Positions 17,231 through 29,177 of a DNA stretch of 64,000 nt are shown piece after piece (position 1 is the first letter of the stretch; each line of letters begins with the position of its first letter). The DNA is taken from contig JACKKN010000011.1 in assembly GCA_024236415.1 (NCBI GenBank), positions 103,431-167,430 on the forward strand. The letters are read 5' to 3'. A model generated the notes under the pieces. The model was not told where the DNA came from. It saw only the letters and a list, made by a program, of their open reading frames with translations, and made no database searches. Made by a program: the position numbers and the translations under genes. This DNA comes from Hyphomicrobiales bacterium (GTDB lineage: Bacteria > Pseudomonadota > Alphaproteobacteria > Rhodospirillales > JACKKN01).

Positions 17231-18124
17231 TCAGACCCTCTCGATGTCCTTGGTGCCGAACAGGCCGTAGGGCTTGATCATCAGGATGATCACCAGCAGG
17301 TAGAACGGCGCCACCGCGTACAGGTTGTTCAGGTGCAGCAGCTCGCTGTCCACGTACTGGGCCAGGTTCTCCATGACGCCGATGATCAGGCCGCCGAGGA
17401 TGGCGCCGATGATCGAGTCGAGCCCGCCCAGGATGACCGCCGGGAACACCTTGATGCCGAAGAAGCTGAGGCTGGAGGAGACACCGTTGACGATGCCCAC
17501 CACCACGCCGGCCAGGGCCGAGACCATGGCCGAGATGGCCCAGGACATGGCGAACACCTGCTTGATGGAGATGCCCAGGGACTGCGCCACCTGCTGGTTG
17601 AAGGCCGTGGCCCGCATGGCCAGGCCCATGCGCGAGTATTTGAAGAACCAGGCGAAGGCGATCATGATCACGATCGAGATGATGAAGCTCATGATGTAGG
17701 CCGTCTGCACCTGCAGCCCCAGGACGTTCATGGATTCGACCTCGAACACCTGGGGGAAGGGCTTCACGAACACCCCGAACATCCACTTCATGACCGCCTG
17801 GAAGAAGATCGACAGGCCGATGGTGACCATGATCACCGAGATGATGGGCTCGCCGATCATGGGTTTCAGCACCACCACCTGCAGCAGGATGCCGAACACC
17901 ATCATGAAGGCCAGGCACAGCAGGAAGCCGAAGAAGAACGGGATCTGGAACTCGCCCAGGATCCACCAGCACACCCAGGCGCCGATCAGCAGGAACTCGC
18001 CCTGGGCGAAGTTGACGATCTGGGTCGACTTGTAGATCAGCGTGAAGCACATGGCGACCACGCCGTACAGGGTGCCGATGATGATCCCGTTGACCACCAG
18101 TTGGAAAAGCAGTTCGTAGTTCAT
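17231..18124 (-). CDS. livH: Liv-type ABC transporter permease LivH
   Basis: A 297-aa inner-membrane permease. It begins MNYELLFQLVVNGIIIGTLY and contains the family's IVNFAQGEFLLIGA segment, and IGAILGGLIIGVMENL near the end. Around eight membrane helices are visible. It forms the channel with LivM. GGAGG lies upstream of the ATG. The gene follows the acyl-CoA synthetase gene with a 55-base gap in the same operon. Confidence 0.92.
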   Translation of the reverse strand: MNYELLFQLVVNGIIIGTLYGVVAMCFTLIYKSTQIVNFAQGEFLLIGAWVCWWILGEFQIPFFFGFLLCLAFMMVFGILLQVVVLKPMIGEPIISVIMVTIGLSIFFQAVMKWMFGVFVKPFPQVFEVESMNVLGLQVQTAYIMSFIISIVIMIAFAWFFKYSRMGLAMRATAFNQQVAQSLGISIKQVFAMSWAISAMVSALAGVVVGIVNGVSSSLSFFGIKVFPAVILGGLDSIIGAILGGLIIGVMENLAQYVDSELLHLNNLYAVAPFYLLVIILMIKPYGLFGTKDIERV

Positions 18125-18179
18125 GGGGCCTCCGGCCTCTCCCTGTCCCTTGTTTCCCCGCCCGTCCCCGACCGGGCGC

Positions 18180-20120
18180 CTATTCCGCTGCCTGGCGCGG
18201 GCTTTCCCCGGCGCCGCCCAGGTCCTCGACCACCAGGTCGGTGACGATGCGCGACTTGGTGCCGTCCTGGAAGGTGATGGTGGTGTCCACGTGGACCGCG
18301 CCGCGGTCCGAGTAGATGGCGTCGATGATGTCGGCGTACTTCTCGTTGATGACCCCGCGGCGGACCTTGCGGGTGCGGGTCAGCTCGCCGTCGTCGGCGT
18401 CCAGCTCCTTGTACAGCAGCAGGAACTTCTGGATCCGGTGCGCCTCGGGCAGGCTGTCGTTCACCTTCTCCACCTCGGCGCGGATCATCTTGTACACCTC
18501 GGGCAGGCCCGACAGGTTAGTGTAGTTGGTGAAGGCGATGCCGCGCTGCTCGGCCCACTTGCCCAGGATCTCGTAGCGGATGCAGATGATCGCCGCCAGG
18601 TACGGCTTGTCGTGGCCCAGGATCACCGCCTCGGCGATGAAGGGCGAGAACTTCAGCTTGTTCTCGATGAACATGGGCGAGAAGTTGGTGCCGGTCGAGG
18701 TGGTGGCGATGTCCTTGATGCGGTCGATCACCACCAGGTGGCCCTTGGCGTCGAAGTAGCCGGCGTCGCCGGTGTACATCCAGCCGTCGCGCACGTCCTC
18801 CTTGGTCGCCTCCTCGTTGCGGAAGTAGCCCAGGAACATGCCGCCGGTGCGGGCGACGATCTCGCCGACTCCGTTCTCGTCCGGGTTCTCGATCCGCACC
18901 TCGGAGTTGTCGAACGGCTTGCCCACGGTGTCGAAGTCGATATCGGTCCACTCGTGGATGGTGTAGGCGCCGCCCAGCTCGGTCTGGCCGTACAACTGGC
19001 GCAGGGGCACGCCCATGGCCTGGAAGAACTTGAAGGTGTCCGGCCCCATGGCGGCGCCGCCGGTGGCGGCCGAGGTCAGGAAGGTGAAGCCCAGGCGGTC
19101 GCGCAGGGCGCGGAACAGCAGGAAGTCGGCCAGCTTGGAGCGCCGCCCCTGGTCCAGGGCCGCCATGCCCATCTTCATGCCCCAGTCGAACATGCGCCGC
19201 TTCAGGGCCGAGGCGTCCATCATGCGCGAGCGCACGTCGGCGGCGATGGCCTCCCACGAGCGCGGCGCCAGCAGGATGGCGTGCGGGCCGACCTCGCGCA
19301 GGTCGGCCATCATGGTCTCGGCCTCCTCGACGAAGTTGACCACCACCCGGCACACGGGCGCCTGGACGACCACGTATTTCTGCTCGATGACCCAGGGCAG
19401 GGGCAGGGAGGAGACGTAGTTGTCGCCCGGGTACTTGGTGTCCTTCTCCAGGTAGGCCACGGAATGGGCCATGAAGTGGCCGCTCTGCATCATGGCCAGC
19501 TTGGGCCGTGCCGTGGTGCCCGACGTGGTCAGCAGGATCGACACGTCGTCGCCGCTGCCCTTGGCCACCTCGTCGTCGTACAGGCCGGGCTGCTCGGCGT
19601 CCAGGGCGCGGCCGCGCTCGCGCACCGTGGCCATGTCGATCAGGCGCGCATCATCGTACTTGCGCATGCCGCGCGGGTCGCAATAGACGATGTTGCGGAT
19701 CGACGGCATGTCGTCGATCAGCTCCAGCAGCTTGTCGACCTGCTCCTCGTCCTCGGCGATGATGAACTTCACCTCGGCATAGTTCACCAGGTAGGTGACC
19801 TCGTCGCCGATGGAGTCCTGGTAGATGCCCATGGACAGGCCGCCCATGGCGTGGGCCGCGATCTCGCCCCACACCCAGTCGGGGCGGTTGTCGCCCAGCA
19901 GGCCTACGCAGTCGCCGCGCTCCATCCCCAGGGCCTTCAGGCCCAGCGCCAGCGAGCGCACGTGATCGTAGTAGTCCTGCCAGGAGTATTCGATCCAGAT
20001 GCCGAACTCCTTCTCGCGCATGGCCACTTCGGTGGGCCAGTTCTTGGCGTTGTAGGCGACGACCTTGGGGATCGTGTCGTAGACCGAGACGTCGCAGTAC
20101 TGGGGGGTTTTCGCCGCCAT
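18180..20120 (-). CDS. Long-chain acyl-CoA synthetase-type AMP-binding ligase in transporter operon
   Basis: A 646-aa ANL-superfamily enzyme of the FAA1/long-chain type, predicted to activate a fatty or other carboxylic acid with ATP and CoA. Motifs: ILLTTSGTTARPKLAM (P-loop, about 190-205), QLYGQTELGGAYTIHE, DGWMYTGDAGYFD and IDRIKDIATTSTGTNFSP. No signal peptide is present. The start is the ATG that overlaps the livG stop by one base (TGATG), which indicates coupled translation. With the PaaK-like ligase at the other end of the operon, it implies that the imported compound is trapped as a CoA ester. Confidence 0.88.
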   Translation of the reverse strand: MAAKTPQYCDVSVYDTIPKVVAYNAKNWPTEVAMREKEFGIWIEYSWQDYYDHVRSLALGLKALGMERGDCVGLLGDNRPDWVWGEIAAHAMGGLSMGIYQDSIGDEVTYLVNYAEVKFIIAEDEEQVDKLLELIDDMPSIRNIVYCDPRGMRKYDDARLIDMATVRERGRALDAEQPGLYDDEVAKGSGDDVSILLTTSGTTARPKLAMMQSGHFMAHSVAYLEKDTKYPGDNYVSSLPLPWVIEQKYVVVQAPVCRVVVNFVEEAETMMADLREVGPHAILLAPRSWEAIAADVRSRMMDASALKRRMFDWGMKMGMAALDQGRRSKLADFLLFRALRDRLGFTFLTSAATGGAAMGPDTFKFFQAMGVPLRQLYGQTELGGAYTIHEWTDIDFDTVGKPFDNSEVRIENPDENGVGEIVARTGGMFLGYFRNEEATKEDVRDGWMYTGDAGYFDAKGHLVVIDRIKDIATTSTGTNFSPMFIENKLKFSPFIAEAVILGHDKPYLAAIICIRYEILGKWAEQRGIAFTNYTNLSGLPEVYKMIRAEVEKVNDSLPEAHRIQKFLLLYKELDADDGELTRTRKVRRGVINEKYADIIDAIYSDRGAVHVDTTITFQDGTKSRIVTDLVVEDLGGAGESPRQAAE

Positions 20121-20962
20121 CACGCCACCTGCTCGCTTTCCGCGCCGGTTCCGCCCTCGGCCCCGTCGTCCTCGTCCTCGTCGTCGCCCAGGTAGGCGGT
20201 CTTGACCTCGGGGTTGGCCATGATCTCGTCGGGCAGGCCCTCGGCGATCTTCTTGCCGAAGTCCAGCACCATGACCCGGTGCGAGATGTCCATGACCACG
20301 CCCATGTCGTGCTCGATCATGATCACCGTCATGCCCCACTCCTCGTTCAGGTCGACGATGTAGCGGGCCATGTCCTCCTTCTCTTCCAGGTTCATGCCGG
20401 CCATGGGCTCGTCCAGCAGGATCAGCTTGGGGCGCAGCGCCACGGCCCGGGCCAGCTCCACCCGCTTGCGCAGGCCGTAGGCCAGGGTGCCGGCGGTGGC
20501 CTTGCGGATGTGGCTGATTTCCAAGAAGTCGATGATGTCCTCGACCGCGCGGCGGTGCTCCAGCTCCTCCCTCTGGGCGCCGCCCAGCCAATACAGGGAG
20601 CCGGTCAGGAAGTTGTTCTTGATCAGGTGGTGGCGCCCCACCAGGATGTTGTCCAGCACCGACATGTGGCCGAACAGGGCCAGGTTTTGGAAGGTCCGGC
20701 CGATGCCCAGGTCGGCGCGGTCGTTGGGGCTCATGTTGGTGATCTCGCGGCCCTGGAACAGGATCTGCCCCTCGTTCGGCGAATAGCGGCCCGAGATGCA
20801 GTTCAGCATGGAGGTCTTGCCGGCACCGTTGGGGCCGATGATGGAGAACAGCTCCCCGGGCTTGACCTCGAAGAACACGTTGCTGAGGGCCTGCACCCCG
20901 CCGAAGCGCAGGGTGATATCCCGGGTCTCCAGGATATTGCCGCCGCCTTGATCGCTGGACAT
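20120..20962 (-). CDS. livG: Branched-chain amino-acid type ABC transporter ATPase (LivG-like)
   Basis: A 280-aa ATPase and the first gene of the transporter operon. Walker A is GPNGAGKTS, the LivG-type Q-loop region is GIGRTFQNLALF, the signature position reads LAYGLRKRVELARA, Walker B is LILLDEPMAGMN, and the switch region MIEHDMGVV contains the His. The acidic C-terminal tail (DDEDEDDGAEGGTGAESE) is unusual for the family. The start MSSDQGGG was chosen because the frame upstream has no domain content. Operon order is livG, ligase, livH, livM, binding protein, livF, PaaK-like ligase. Confidence 0.92.
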   Translation of the reverse strand: MSSDQGGGNILETRDITLRFGGVQALSNVFFEVKPGELFSIIGPNGAGKTSMLNCISGRYSPNEGQILFQGREITNMSPNDRADLGIGRTFQNLALFGHMSVLDNILVGRHHLIKNNFLTGSLYWLGGAQREELEHRRAVEDIIDFLEISHIRKATAGTLAYGLRKRVELARAVALRPKLILLDEPMAGMNLEEKEDMARYIVDLNEEWGMTVIMIEHDMGVVMDISHRVMVLDFGKKIAEGLPDEIMANPEVKTAYLGDDEDEDDGAEGGTGAESEQVA

Positions 20963-21447
20963 GGTCTTAGCGTCTTCCCGTCCTGTTACACCGCCGCCGC
21001 GGCCCGACCGCGCCCCACCGCCCGTGCGGAAGGCGCGGCGCCGACGGCACGCCCGCGGGGGGCGATTCGATTCCTCAGTCGACGGAGCGTGGAAACGCTT
21101 TCCTCCCGTCGTCGCAAAACCTTCCTGTGGGCGCGCTTTTTTCTTGTTGGCCCACGACAATGCGCGTGTTGTCTCGTAATCAAGTTAGCGGTGGGGGTCA
21201 AGGGCCCTGCGGCCGGGGCGCCGGGGGGCGGGCGGCCGGGGCGGACCCGCCCGGGCCCCGCGCCGCGGCCGCGCCGAACCCCGCCGGCACCGGCGAAGCG
21301 CCTCATAATCCTTTGTTTTCATGGACGACAGGGGCGCCGCCGCGCCGATTATCGCAACCTGTTGACGATCTCGGCCGCCATGTAAAAAGTTGTAAAGGGG
21401 GCACGAAATCGGCCTGCGGGCCCTTGCCGGCGGGCCGGTTCGGTATC
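20963..21447. promoter_or_regulatory. Divergent promoter region between livG operon and sensor kinase
   Basis: About 485 bases without a gene. It holds moderately AT-rich patches (about 21110-21180 and 21300-21400) where promoters for both directions are expected. A candidate rightward -35 is TTGACG (21362-21367) followed by TAAAAA at suboptimal 15-base spacing. I find no strong operator palindrome. The location is consistent with regulation of the transporter operon by the adjacent two-component genes, but nothing in the sequence proves it. Confidence 0.35.
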
Positions 21448-23568
21448 ATGACCAAGGGAACAGGGACGGTGATTGCGATGGCCAAGGGCAGCGGCAAGGC
21501 ACGGACATCGGACACGGCGGCGGCGCCGCGCGGCGGCGCCGGCGGCCCCGCGCCCGGTCCCCCCACGCCCGGTCCCCCCACGCCCGATCCCGACGGTGCG
21601 TACCTGGCCTTCGTGCAGACGGCGCTGGACCACCTGGACGACGGCTTCACGGTCTATTCCACCGACCTGCGCCTGATGGCGTCCAACCGGCGGTTCTACG
21701 AGCTGCTGGACCTGCCGGCGGACCTGCTGGGCCAGGTCGGCACGCCCATCGACGCCTTCTTCCGCTACAACGCCCAACGCGGCGAGTACGGCCCCGGCGA
21801 CACCGAGCAGCAGGTGCGCGAGCGGGTCGAGCTGGCGGCCCAGTTCCTGCCCCACTGCTTCGAGCGCACCCGCCCCGACGGCACCATCCTGGAGATCCGC
21901 GGCAACCCCATGCCCGGCGGCTTCGTCACCATCTACAAGGACATCACCCAGCGGCGCCGCGCCGAGCGGGCCCTGAAGGACAGCCACGACCTGCTGGAAA
22001 GCCGGGTCGAGAAGCGCACCGCCGAGCTGAAGCGGGCGCTGGAGGACCTGCACGCCCGCGAGGAGTGGATCCGCCTGTTCGCCGAGACCGTGCCGGCGGT
22101 GATCGGCTATGTGGACCGGGACCAGATCTACCGCTTCGCCAATTCGGGCTACGAGCCGTGGTTCGGGCTGGCGCCGGACCAGATCATCGGCAAGTCGGTG
22201 CAGGTGGTGCTGGGCAACGACATCTATGCCGGCCACGCGCCGCACATGGCCGCGGCCATGGCCGGCGAGGCCTCGGTGCGCGAGTTCGCCCTGGTCCTGC
22301 CCGACGGCGCCGAGATCCAGGCCGTGGCGTCGTTCATCCCGCACCTGGACGACGGCGGCCGGGTGCAGGGGTACTTCGTGCTGGGCCAGGACGTGACCGA
22401 CCAGCGCAAGGCCGAGGGCGTGATCCGCCAGGCCCAGAAGATGGAGGCCATCGGCCAGTTGACCGGCGGCCTGTCCCACGACTTCAACAACCTGCTGACC
22501 ATCATCATCGGCAACCTGGCGGTGCTGGCCGAGCAGGTGGAGGGCGACGCCGGGGCGCGGGCCCTGCTGGACCCGGCGCTGGACGCCGCCCGCCGCGGCG
22601 CCCGCCTGGTCACCCGCCTGCTGGCCTTCGCCCGGCGCCAGCCGCTGCAACCGAAACTGTTCGACGTGACGGCCCTGGTGCGCGGCATGTCGGACCTGGT
22701 CAGCCGCACCCTGGGCGGGTCGATCGAGATGGCGCTCGACCTGCCGCGCGACCCCCTGGCCGTGCGCACCGACCCGCACCAGCTGGAGAACGCCCTGCTG
22801 AACCTGGTCATCAACGCCCGCGACGCCATGCCCGACGGCGGCTGCCTGGGCATCAAGGTGCGCCGGGTGGTCCTCAGCAAGCGCGCCGTGGCGCGCCTGC
22901 CGGACCTGGCGGCGGGGGACTACGCCGTTGTCTCGGTCACCGATTCCGGGGTCGGCATGCCGCCCGAGGTGATCGAGCACGCCTTCGAGCCGTTCTTCAC
23001 CACCAAGGGCATGGGCCGCGGCAGCGGCCTGGGGCTCAGCATGGTGTACGGCTTCGTGCAGCAGTCCCGCGGCCACGTGGAGATCGACAGCAAGGACGGC
23101 GCCGGCGCCCGGGTCAGCCTGTTCCTGCCCCTGGCCGAGGGCGCCCCGGCCGCCGACGACCCGGCCGACGGCCGCCGTGCCGCCGCCCCCGCCCCCGGCG
23201 GCGGCGAAAGGGTGCTGGTGGTCGAGGACGACGACGACGTGCGCGCCTTCACCGCCACCGCCCTGCGCAGCCTGGGCTACGCCGTGACCGAGGCCGCCGA
23301 CGGCCAGGCCGCCATGGCCCTGTTCGAGCCCGACACCCCGCCCGACCTGCTGCTGACCGACATCGAGATGCCCGGCGGGGTCAACGGCCTGGCCCTGGCC
23401 GAGCAGATCCGCGCCCGCAGCGGCGCCACCCGGGTGCTGTTCATGTCCGGCTATCCGGATCGGGTGCTGGACGGGCGCGGCGGCGCCGAGTTGGGCCCGC
23501 TGCTGCCCAAGCCGTTCGAGAAGGCAGACCTGGCCCGCTTCGTGCGCTCGGCCCTGGACGGCGCCTGA
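21448..23568 (+). CDS. PAS-domain hybrid sensor histidine kinase
   Basis: A 706-aa cytoplasmic-looking kinase without membrane helices. Order of parts: a Pro-rich N-terminus (30-48), a PAS domain of the PAS-7 type (about 55-160, VYSTDLRLMASNRRFYELLDLP), a coiled coil (165-200), a second PAS (205-315, PAVIGYVDRD), HisKA with phospho-acceptor H344 (GGLSHDFNNLL), HATPase (NLVINARDAMPDGG, DSGVGM, GSGLGLSMV), and a C-terminal receiver with D638 (LLTDIEMP). ATGs at 21448 and 21478 are both possible starts; the second has a better ribosome site. The receiver suggests phosphorelay or self-control, perhaps with the next gene. Confidence 0.92.
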   Translation: MTKGTGTVIAMAKGSGKARTSDTAAAPRGGAGGPAPGPPTPGPPTPDPDGAYLAFVQTALDHLDDGFTVYSTDLRLMASNRRFYELLDLPADLLGQVGTPIDAFFRYNAQRGEYGPGDTEQQVRERVELAAQFLPHCFERTRPDGTILEIRGNPMPGGFVTIYKDITQRRRAERALKDSHDLLESRVEKRTAELKRALEDLHAREEWIRLFAETVPAVIGYVDRDQIYRFANSGYEPWFGLAPDQIIGKSVQVVLGNDIYAGHAPHMAAAMAGEASVREFALVLPDGAEIQAVASFIPHLDDGGRVQGYFVLGQDVTDQRKAEGVIRQAQKMEAIGQLTGGLSHDFNNLLTIIIGNLAVLAEQVEGDAGARALLDPALDAARRGARLVTRLLAFARRQPLQPKLFDVTALVRGMSDLVSRTLGGSIEMALDLPRDPLAVRTDPHQLENALLNLVINARDAMPDGGCLGIKVRRVVLSKRAVARLPDLAAGDYAVVSVTDSGVGMPPEVIEHAFEPFFTTKGMGRGSGLGLSMVYGFVQQSRGHVEIDSKDGAGARVSLFLPLAEGAPAADDPADGRRAAAPAPGGGERVLVVEDDDDVRAFTATALRSLGYAVTEAADGQAAMALFEPDTPPDLLLTDIEMPGGVNGLALAEQIRARSGATRVLFMSGYPDRVLDGRGGAELGPLLPKPFEKADLARFVRSALDGA

Positions 23569-23702
23569 ACGGCGCCTTTACGGCACCCGGGCGATGCAGG
23601 GCGCCGCCGGGCGCCACTTTTCGGTGTGCGGTGGCGCCCCGGCCTGGGTTACACTTTCAGGAAAACCCCCTGCGAGGAAACGGACGGGAGCCGCCGCGGC
23701 CC

Positions 23703-24422
23703 ATGAGCCGAGCCGAACACATCCTGGTCGTCGACGACGAGCCGCAGGTCTGCGCCCTGGTCAAGCGGGTGCTGGGCGACGGCGGCTATCGGGTCAGCAC
23801 CGCCCACGACGGCGCCACCATGGGCCGCCTGGTGCGCCGCGCCGACGTCGACCTGGTGGTGCTGGACCTGCGCCTGGGGCCCGAGGACGGCCTGGCGTTG
23901 CTGCGCGAGCTGCGCGCCACCTCGCGCCTGCCGGTGGTGATCCTGACCGCCCTGGGCGACACCTGCGACCGGGTGCGCGGGTTGGAATCCGGCGCCGACG
24001 ACTACCTGCCCAAGCCGTTCGAGCCGCCCGAGCTGCTGGCCCGGGTGCGCAGCGTGCTGCGCCGCGCCGGCCCCTGGACCGCGCCGGCCGAGCCCGAGGG
24101 CCCGGATTGCCGCCGGTTCGAAGGCTGGCGCCTGGACATGCGCGCGCGCAAGCTGTGCGACCCGTCGGGCGCCGAGGTCGACCTGACCACCGCCCAGTTC
24201 GACCTGCTGCACGCCTTCGTCAGCAACCCCAACCGGGTGCTCAGCCGCGAGCGCCTGCTGGACCTGGCGCGGGACCGGGTGGCCATGCCCAACGACCGCA
24301 GCATCGACGTGCACATCGGCCACCTGCGCCGCAAGATCGAGGCCGACCCGCGCCAGCCGCTGCTGATCAAGACCGTCTATGGGGCGGGCTACATCTTCAC
24401 CCCCACGGTGGAGCGGGCCTGA
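23703..24422 (+). CDS. OmpR/PhoB-family response regulator
   Basis: A 239-aa regulator. The receiver domain has acidic residues D11/D12, phospho-acceptor D55 (VVLDLRLG) and K104 (LPKPF). The C-terminal winged helix (about 140-232) contains LTTAQFDLLHAF, NDRSIDVHIGHLRRKIE and KTVYGAGYIF. The start is the ATG at 23703, with a GGGAG upstream. It lies 134 bases after the hybrid kinase on the same strand, a likely functional pair. Its targets are unknown. Confidence 0.94.
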   Translation: MSRAEHILVVDDEPQVCALVKRVLGDGGYRVSTAHDGATMGRLVRRADVDLVVLDLRLGPEDGLALLRELRATSRLPVVILTALGDTCDRVRGLESGADDYLPKPFEPPELLARVRSVLRRAGPWTAPAEPEGPDCRRFEGWRLDMRARKLCDPSGAEVDLTTAQFDLLHAFVSNPNRVLSRERLLDLARDRVAMPNDRSIDVHIGHLRRKIEADPRQPLLIKTVYGAGYIFTPTVERA

Positions 24423-24469
24423 ACGGCGCCGCCACGGCACGAATCTCGACATGCTGCATCAGCGAAACC

Positions 24470-24731
24470 AGAGCCTGTCCCGTCCAAATGAAAGCGACTG
24501 AGATCGCCTGAGCGGTCCGCCGGACAGGAGCGGCGGTGAAGGCGATGCCGCGCATCGGCGAGCCGACGCGACGCCGCCGGCGGCCCGCTCAGGCGACCTT
24601 CGGCGCGTTCTCCGCCGCCCTGGACGTCGTCGCGGCCCGCTTGCGATGCGTCAGCATCGCGGCGCGTCCCCCTCCTAGCCAGGGCGACGGAGACCGCGTC
24701 TCAGCGATTTCATTTGGACGGGACAGGCTCT
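24470..24731. mobile_element. MITE-like element with 24-bp perfect terminal inverted repeats
   Basis: The 262-base element begins AGAGCCTGTCCCGTCC (24470) and ends with its exact reverse complement (to 24731). The perfect terminal repeats are 24 bases long and extend imperfectly inward through CTGAGA. A second nested inverted pair (CGCCTGAGCGG and CCGCTCAGGCG) lies inside. No transposase is encoded. A 65-codon frame running out through the right end is probably chance. No obvious target duplication is seen. It ends 70 bases before acnA and may influence its promoter. Confidence 0.8.
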
Positions 24732-24801
24732 AGGGTGGACACGAAAGCGATTTTGTGGCTTTTGTCGGGCCACCGCCCCACCCCAAAGAGGAGGTTTTTC
24801 C

Positions 24802-27483
<2,682 letters not shown>

Positions 27484-27602
27484 CGGCCACCGCTGTCCGG
27501 TTTACGCCGCGAGGACCGGACCGGAACCGTTGATCGCCGGGCATTTGAAAGGCGTCCGGCGGGTTGGGGGCATGGGTTCCCTGCCCATGCCGACCGCCAG
27601 GC

Positions 27603-27689
27603 GTGGATGGCCGGGCCAAGCCCGGCCATGACGAAAATGTAAATATTTCAAATAGTTATGTCATGCCCGGACTTGATCCGGGCATCCAC
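27603..27689. repeat. 87-bp intergenic inverted-repeat element, copy 2
   Basis: Same length as the element at 6006-6092, with GTGGATGGCCGGG and CCGGGCATCCAC ends. The AT-rich spacer (CGAAAATGTAAATATTTC) is the reverse complement of copy 1 apart from a few bases, so the two copies are in opposite orientation. It sits downstream of acnA. The conserved loop shows that the whole unit, not only the hairpin arms, was copied. Confidence 0.8.
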
Positions 27690-27817
27690 GAAGGCGGCGT
27701 TCGCCGGCCGATGAGCCTCAACCGGACAGCCGTGGGCCTGGGTACGGCCGGTTTCCATGCACTGCCCGCGCCCCTGACCGGACGGCGGTGGCCGCACCCG
27801 GGCGCTGCGGTTCGACG

Positions 27818-27851
27818 AAAAAGGCCCCCGGGACCGCCCGGGGGCCTTTTT
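27818..27851. terminator. Strong bidirectional intrinsic terminator
   Basis: A perfect 15-bp stem: five A, GGCCCCCGGG, a 4-base loop ACCG, CCCGGGGGCC, five T. It is flanked by A and T tracts on both sides, so it works on both strands. It lies between acnA (+) and the convergent DUF1127 gene (-). Confidence 0.9.
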
Positions 27852-27875
27852 CCGTCTTGGCCCGCGCGGCCGGCG

Positions 27876-28112
27876 TCAGGCCATCCAGAACGGCTTGCGC
27901 GTCTCGCGCGCCACGTCGGCGCGGCTCAGGCCCAGGTCGTGCAGCATGTGGTCGGGCAGGCCGGCCAGGTGGCGGCGCTGGCGCGCCCGCTCGTGCCAGT
28001 CCAGCACCAGGTCCAGGGCCCGGGCCAGGCGCAGGGTCCAGGGGACCCGGGGCGCGGACGCGGGGGCCAGGACGGCGGGGTGCCCGGGGGCGGTTTCACA
28101 GGAAGCGTTCAT
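27876..28112 (-). CDS. DUF1127 (YjiS-like) small protein
   Basis: A 78-aa protein whose C-terminal half (RRHLAGLPDHMLHDLGLSR) is the DUF1127 signature, an Arg-rich helical motif. Some alphaproteobacterial members bind RNA and influence phosphate and carbon metabolism. AAGGAGA sits upstream of the ATG at 28112. It is divergent from a GcvA-like LysR regulator, a common pairing that suggests control by that regulator. Confidence 0.85.
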   Translation of the reverse strand: MNASCETAPGHPAVLAPASAPRVPWTLRLARALDLVLDWHERARQRRHLAGLPDHMLHDLGLSRADVARETRKPFWMA

Positions 28113-28259
28113 GGTCGGTCTCCTTGTCGAGGGCGGGGGCGTTGGCGGAGCGGGGGGTCGGGGGTGCCTTGAAAACAATTTTTGACCAAACAAAACGGTT
28201 TTACAAACGACGTTTTCTCCGGTATTGACTTAGCAATTCTAAGCCAATGGGAGACCACC
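28113..28259. promoter_or_regulatory. Divergent DUF1127/LysR control region with CTTAG-N5-CTAAG palindrome
   Basis: The middle part (about 28168-28243) is AT-rich. CTTAGCAATTCTAAG at 28229-28243 is a perfect 5-bp dyad with a 5-base centre, 17 bases before the regulator's ATG. LysR-type regulators often bind T-N11-A dyads, and GcvA-type ones bind CTAAT-like cores, so this is a plausible autoregulatory site. A second AT-rich patch (CAATTTTTGACC, 28180s) could hold a promoter. Confidence 0.5.
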
Positions 28260-29177
28260 ATGGCCCGCCGCCTGCCGCCCCTGAACGGCCTGCGCGCCTT
28301 CGAGGCCGCGGCCCGCCACCGCAGCTTCACCGCCGCCGCCGCCGAGCTGAACGTGACCCCCGCCGCCGTCAGCCACCAGGTCAAGGGGCTTGAGGGGTTC
28401 CTGGGGGTGCCCCTGTTCCGCCGCCTGCACCGGGGCCTGGTGCTGACCGACGCCGGCCTGGCCTACCAGCCCGAGCTGAGCAAGGCCTTCGACCACCTGG
28501 CGCGGGCCGGCCAGGCCCTGCCCAAGGGGCCGCCGCGCGGCAACCTGGCCGTCACCACCCTGCCGTCGTTCGGCCACATGTGGCTGGCGCCGCGCCTGCC
28601 GGCGTTCCTGGACATGTACCCGGACATCGACGTGACCGTGTATTTCGAGGACCACCAGGTGGACTTCGCCACCACCGAGCGCGACCTGGGCATCCGCTAC
28701 GGCGCCGGCCGCTACCCGGACCTGTTCTCGGTCCAGCTGATGACCGAGGAGGTGTTCCCGGTGTGCAGCCCGACCCTGTTGAACGGGCCCCGGCCCCTGC
28801 GCACGCCGCGCGACCTGGCCCACCACACCCTGATCCACGACCACGCCCCCGGGCGCCTGGAGCCGACCCTGGACTGGGCCCCGTGGCTGCGCGACGCCGG
28901 CCTGGACGAGGCCGTGTACCGGCGCGGGCCGCGGTTCACCGACACCGCGGCCATCATCCACCTGACCATGGCCGGGCACGGGGTGGCCCTGGGCCGCTCG
29001 GCCCTGGTGGCCGAGTTCCTGGACGCCGGGCGCCTGGTGCGGCCCCTGGCGGTGAGCCGGCCGGCGGTCTACGCCTACTACCTGGTGGCGCCGCCGCCGG
29101 TGGCCGCCGAGCCCAAGGTGGCGGCCTTCATCGACTGGATCACCGAGGTCGCCGAGACGGCCTCGGGCCACGCCTAG
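28260..29177 (+). CDS. LysR-family transcriptional regulator, GcvA-like
   Basis: A 305-aa regulator. The N-terminal winged helix-turn-helix is LRAFEAAARHRSFTAAAAELNVTPAAVSHQ (described by its ends LRAFEAAARH and TPAAVSHQ, residues about 11-45). The GcvA-like effector domain starts with GNLAVTTLPSFGHMWLAPRL. The start at 28260 has GGGAG upstream; an upstream in-frame codon would add 26 residues across the palindrome and is rejected. It is divergent from the DUF1127 gene, its likely target. Confidence 0.92.
   Translation: MARRLPPLNGLRAFEAAARHRSFTAAAAELNVTPAAVSHQVKGLEGFLGVPLFRRLHRGLVLTDAGLAYQPELSKAFDHLARAGQALPKGPPRGNLAVTTLPSFGHMWLAPRLPAFLDMYPDIDVTVYFEDHQVDFATTERDLGIRYGAGRYPDLFSVQLMTEEVFPVCSPTLLNGPRPLRTPRDLAHHTLIHDHAPGRLEPTLDWAPWLRDAGLDEAVYRRGPRFTDTAAIIHLTMAGHGVALGRSALVAEFLDAGRLVRPLAVSRPAVYAYYLVAPPPVAAEPKVAAFIDWITEVAETASGHA

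Noticed and set aside
24536..24733. 65-codon frame inside the MITE-like element
   Set aside because: It reads out through the terminal repeat, has no ribosome site and resembles no transposase or helper protein.
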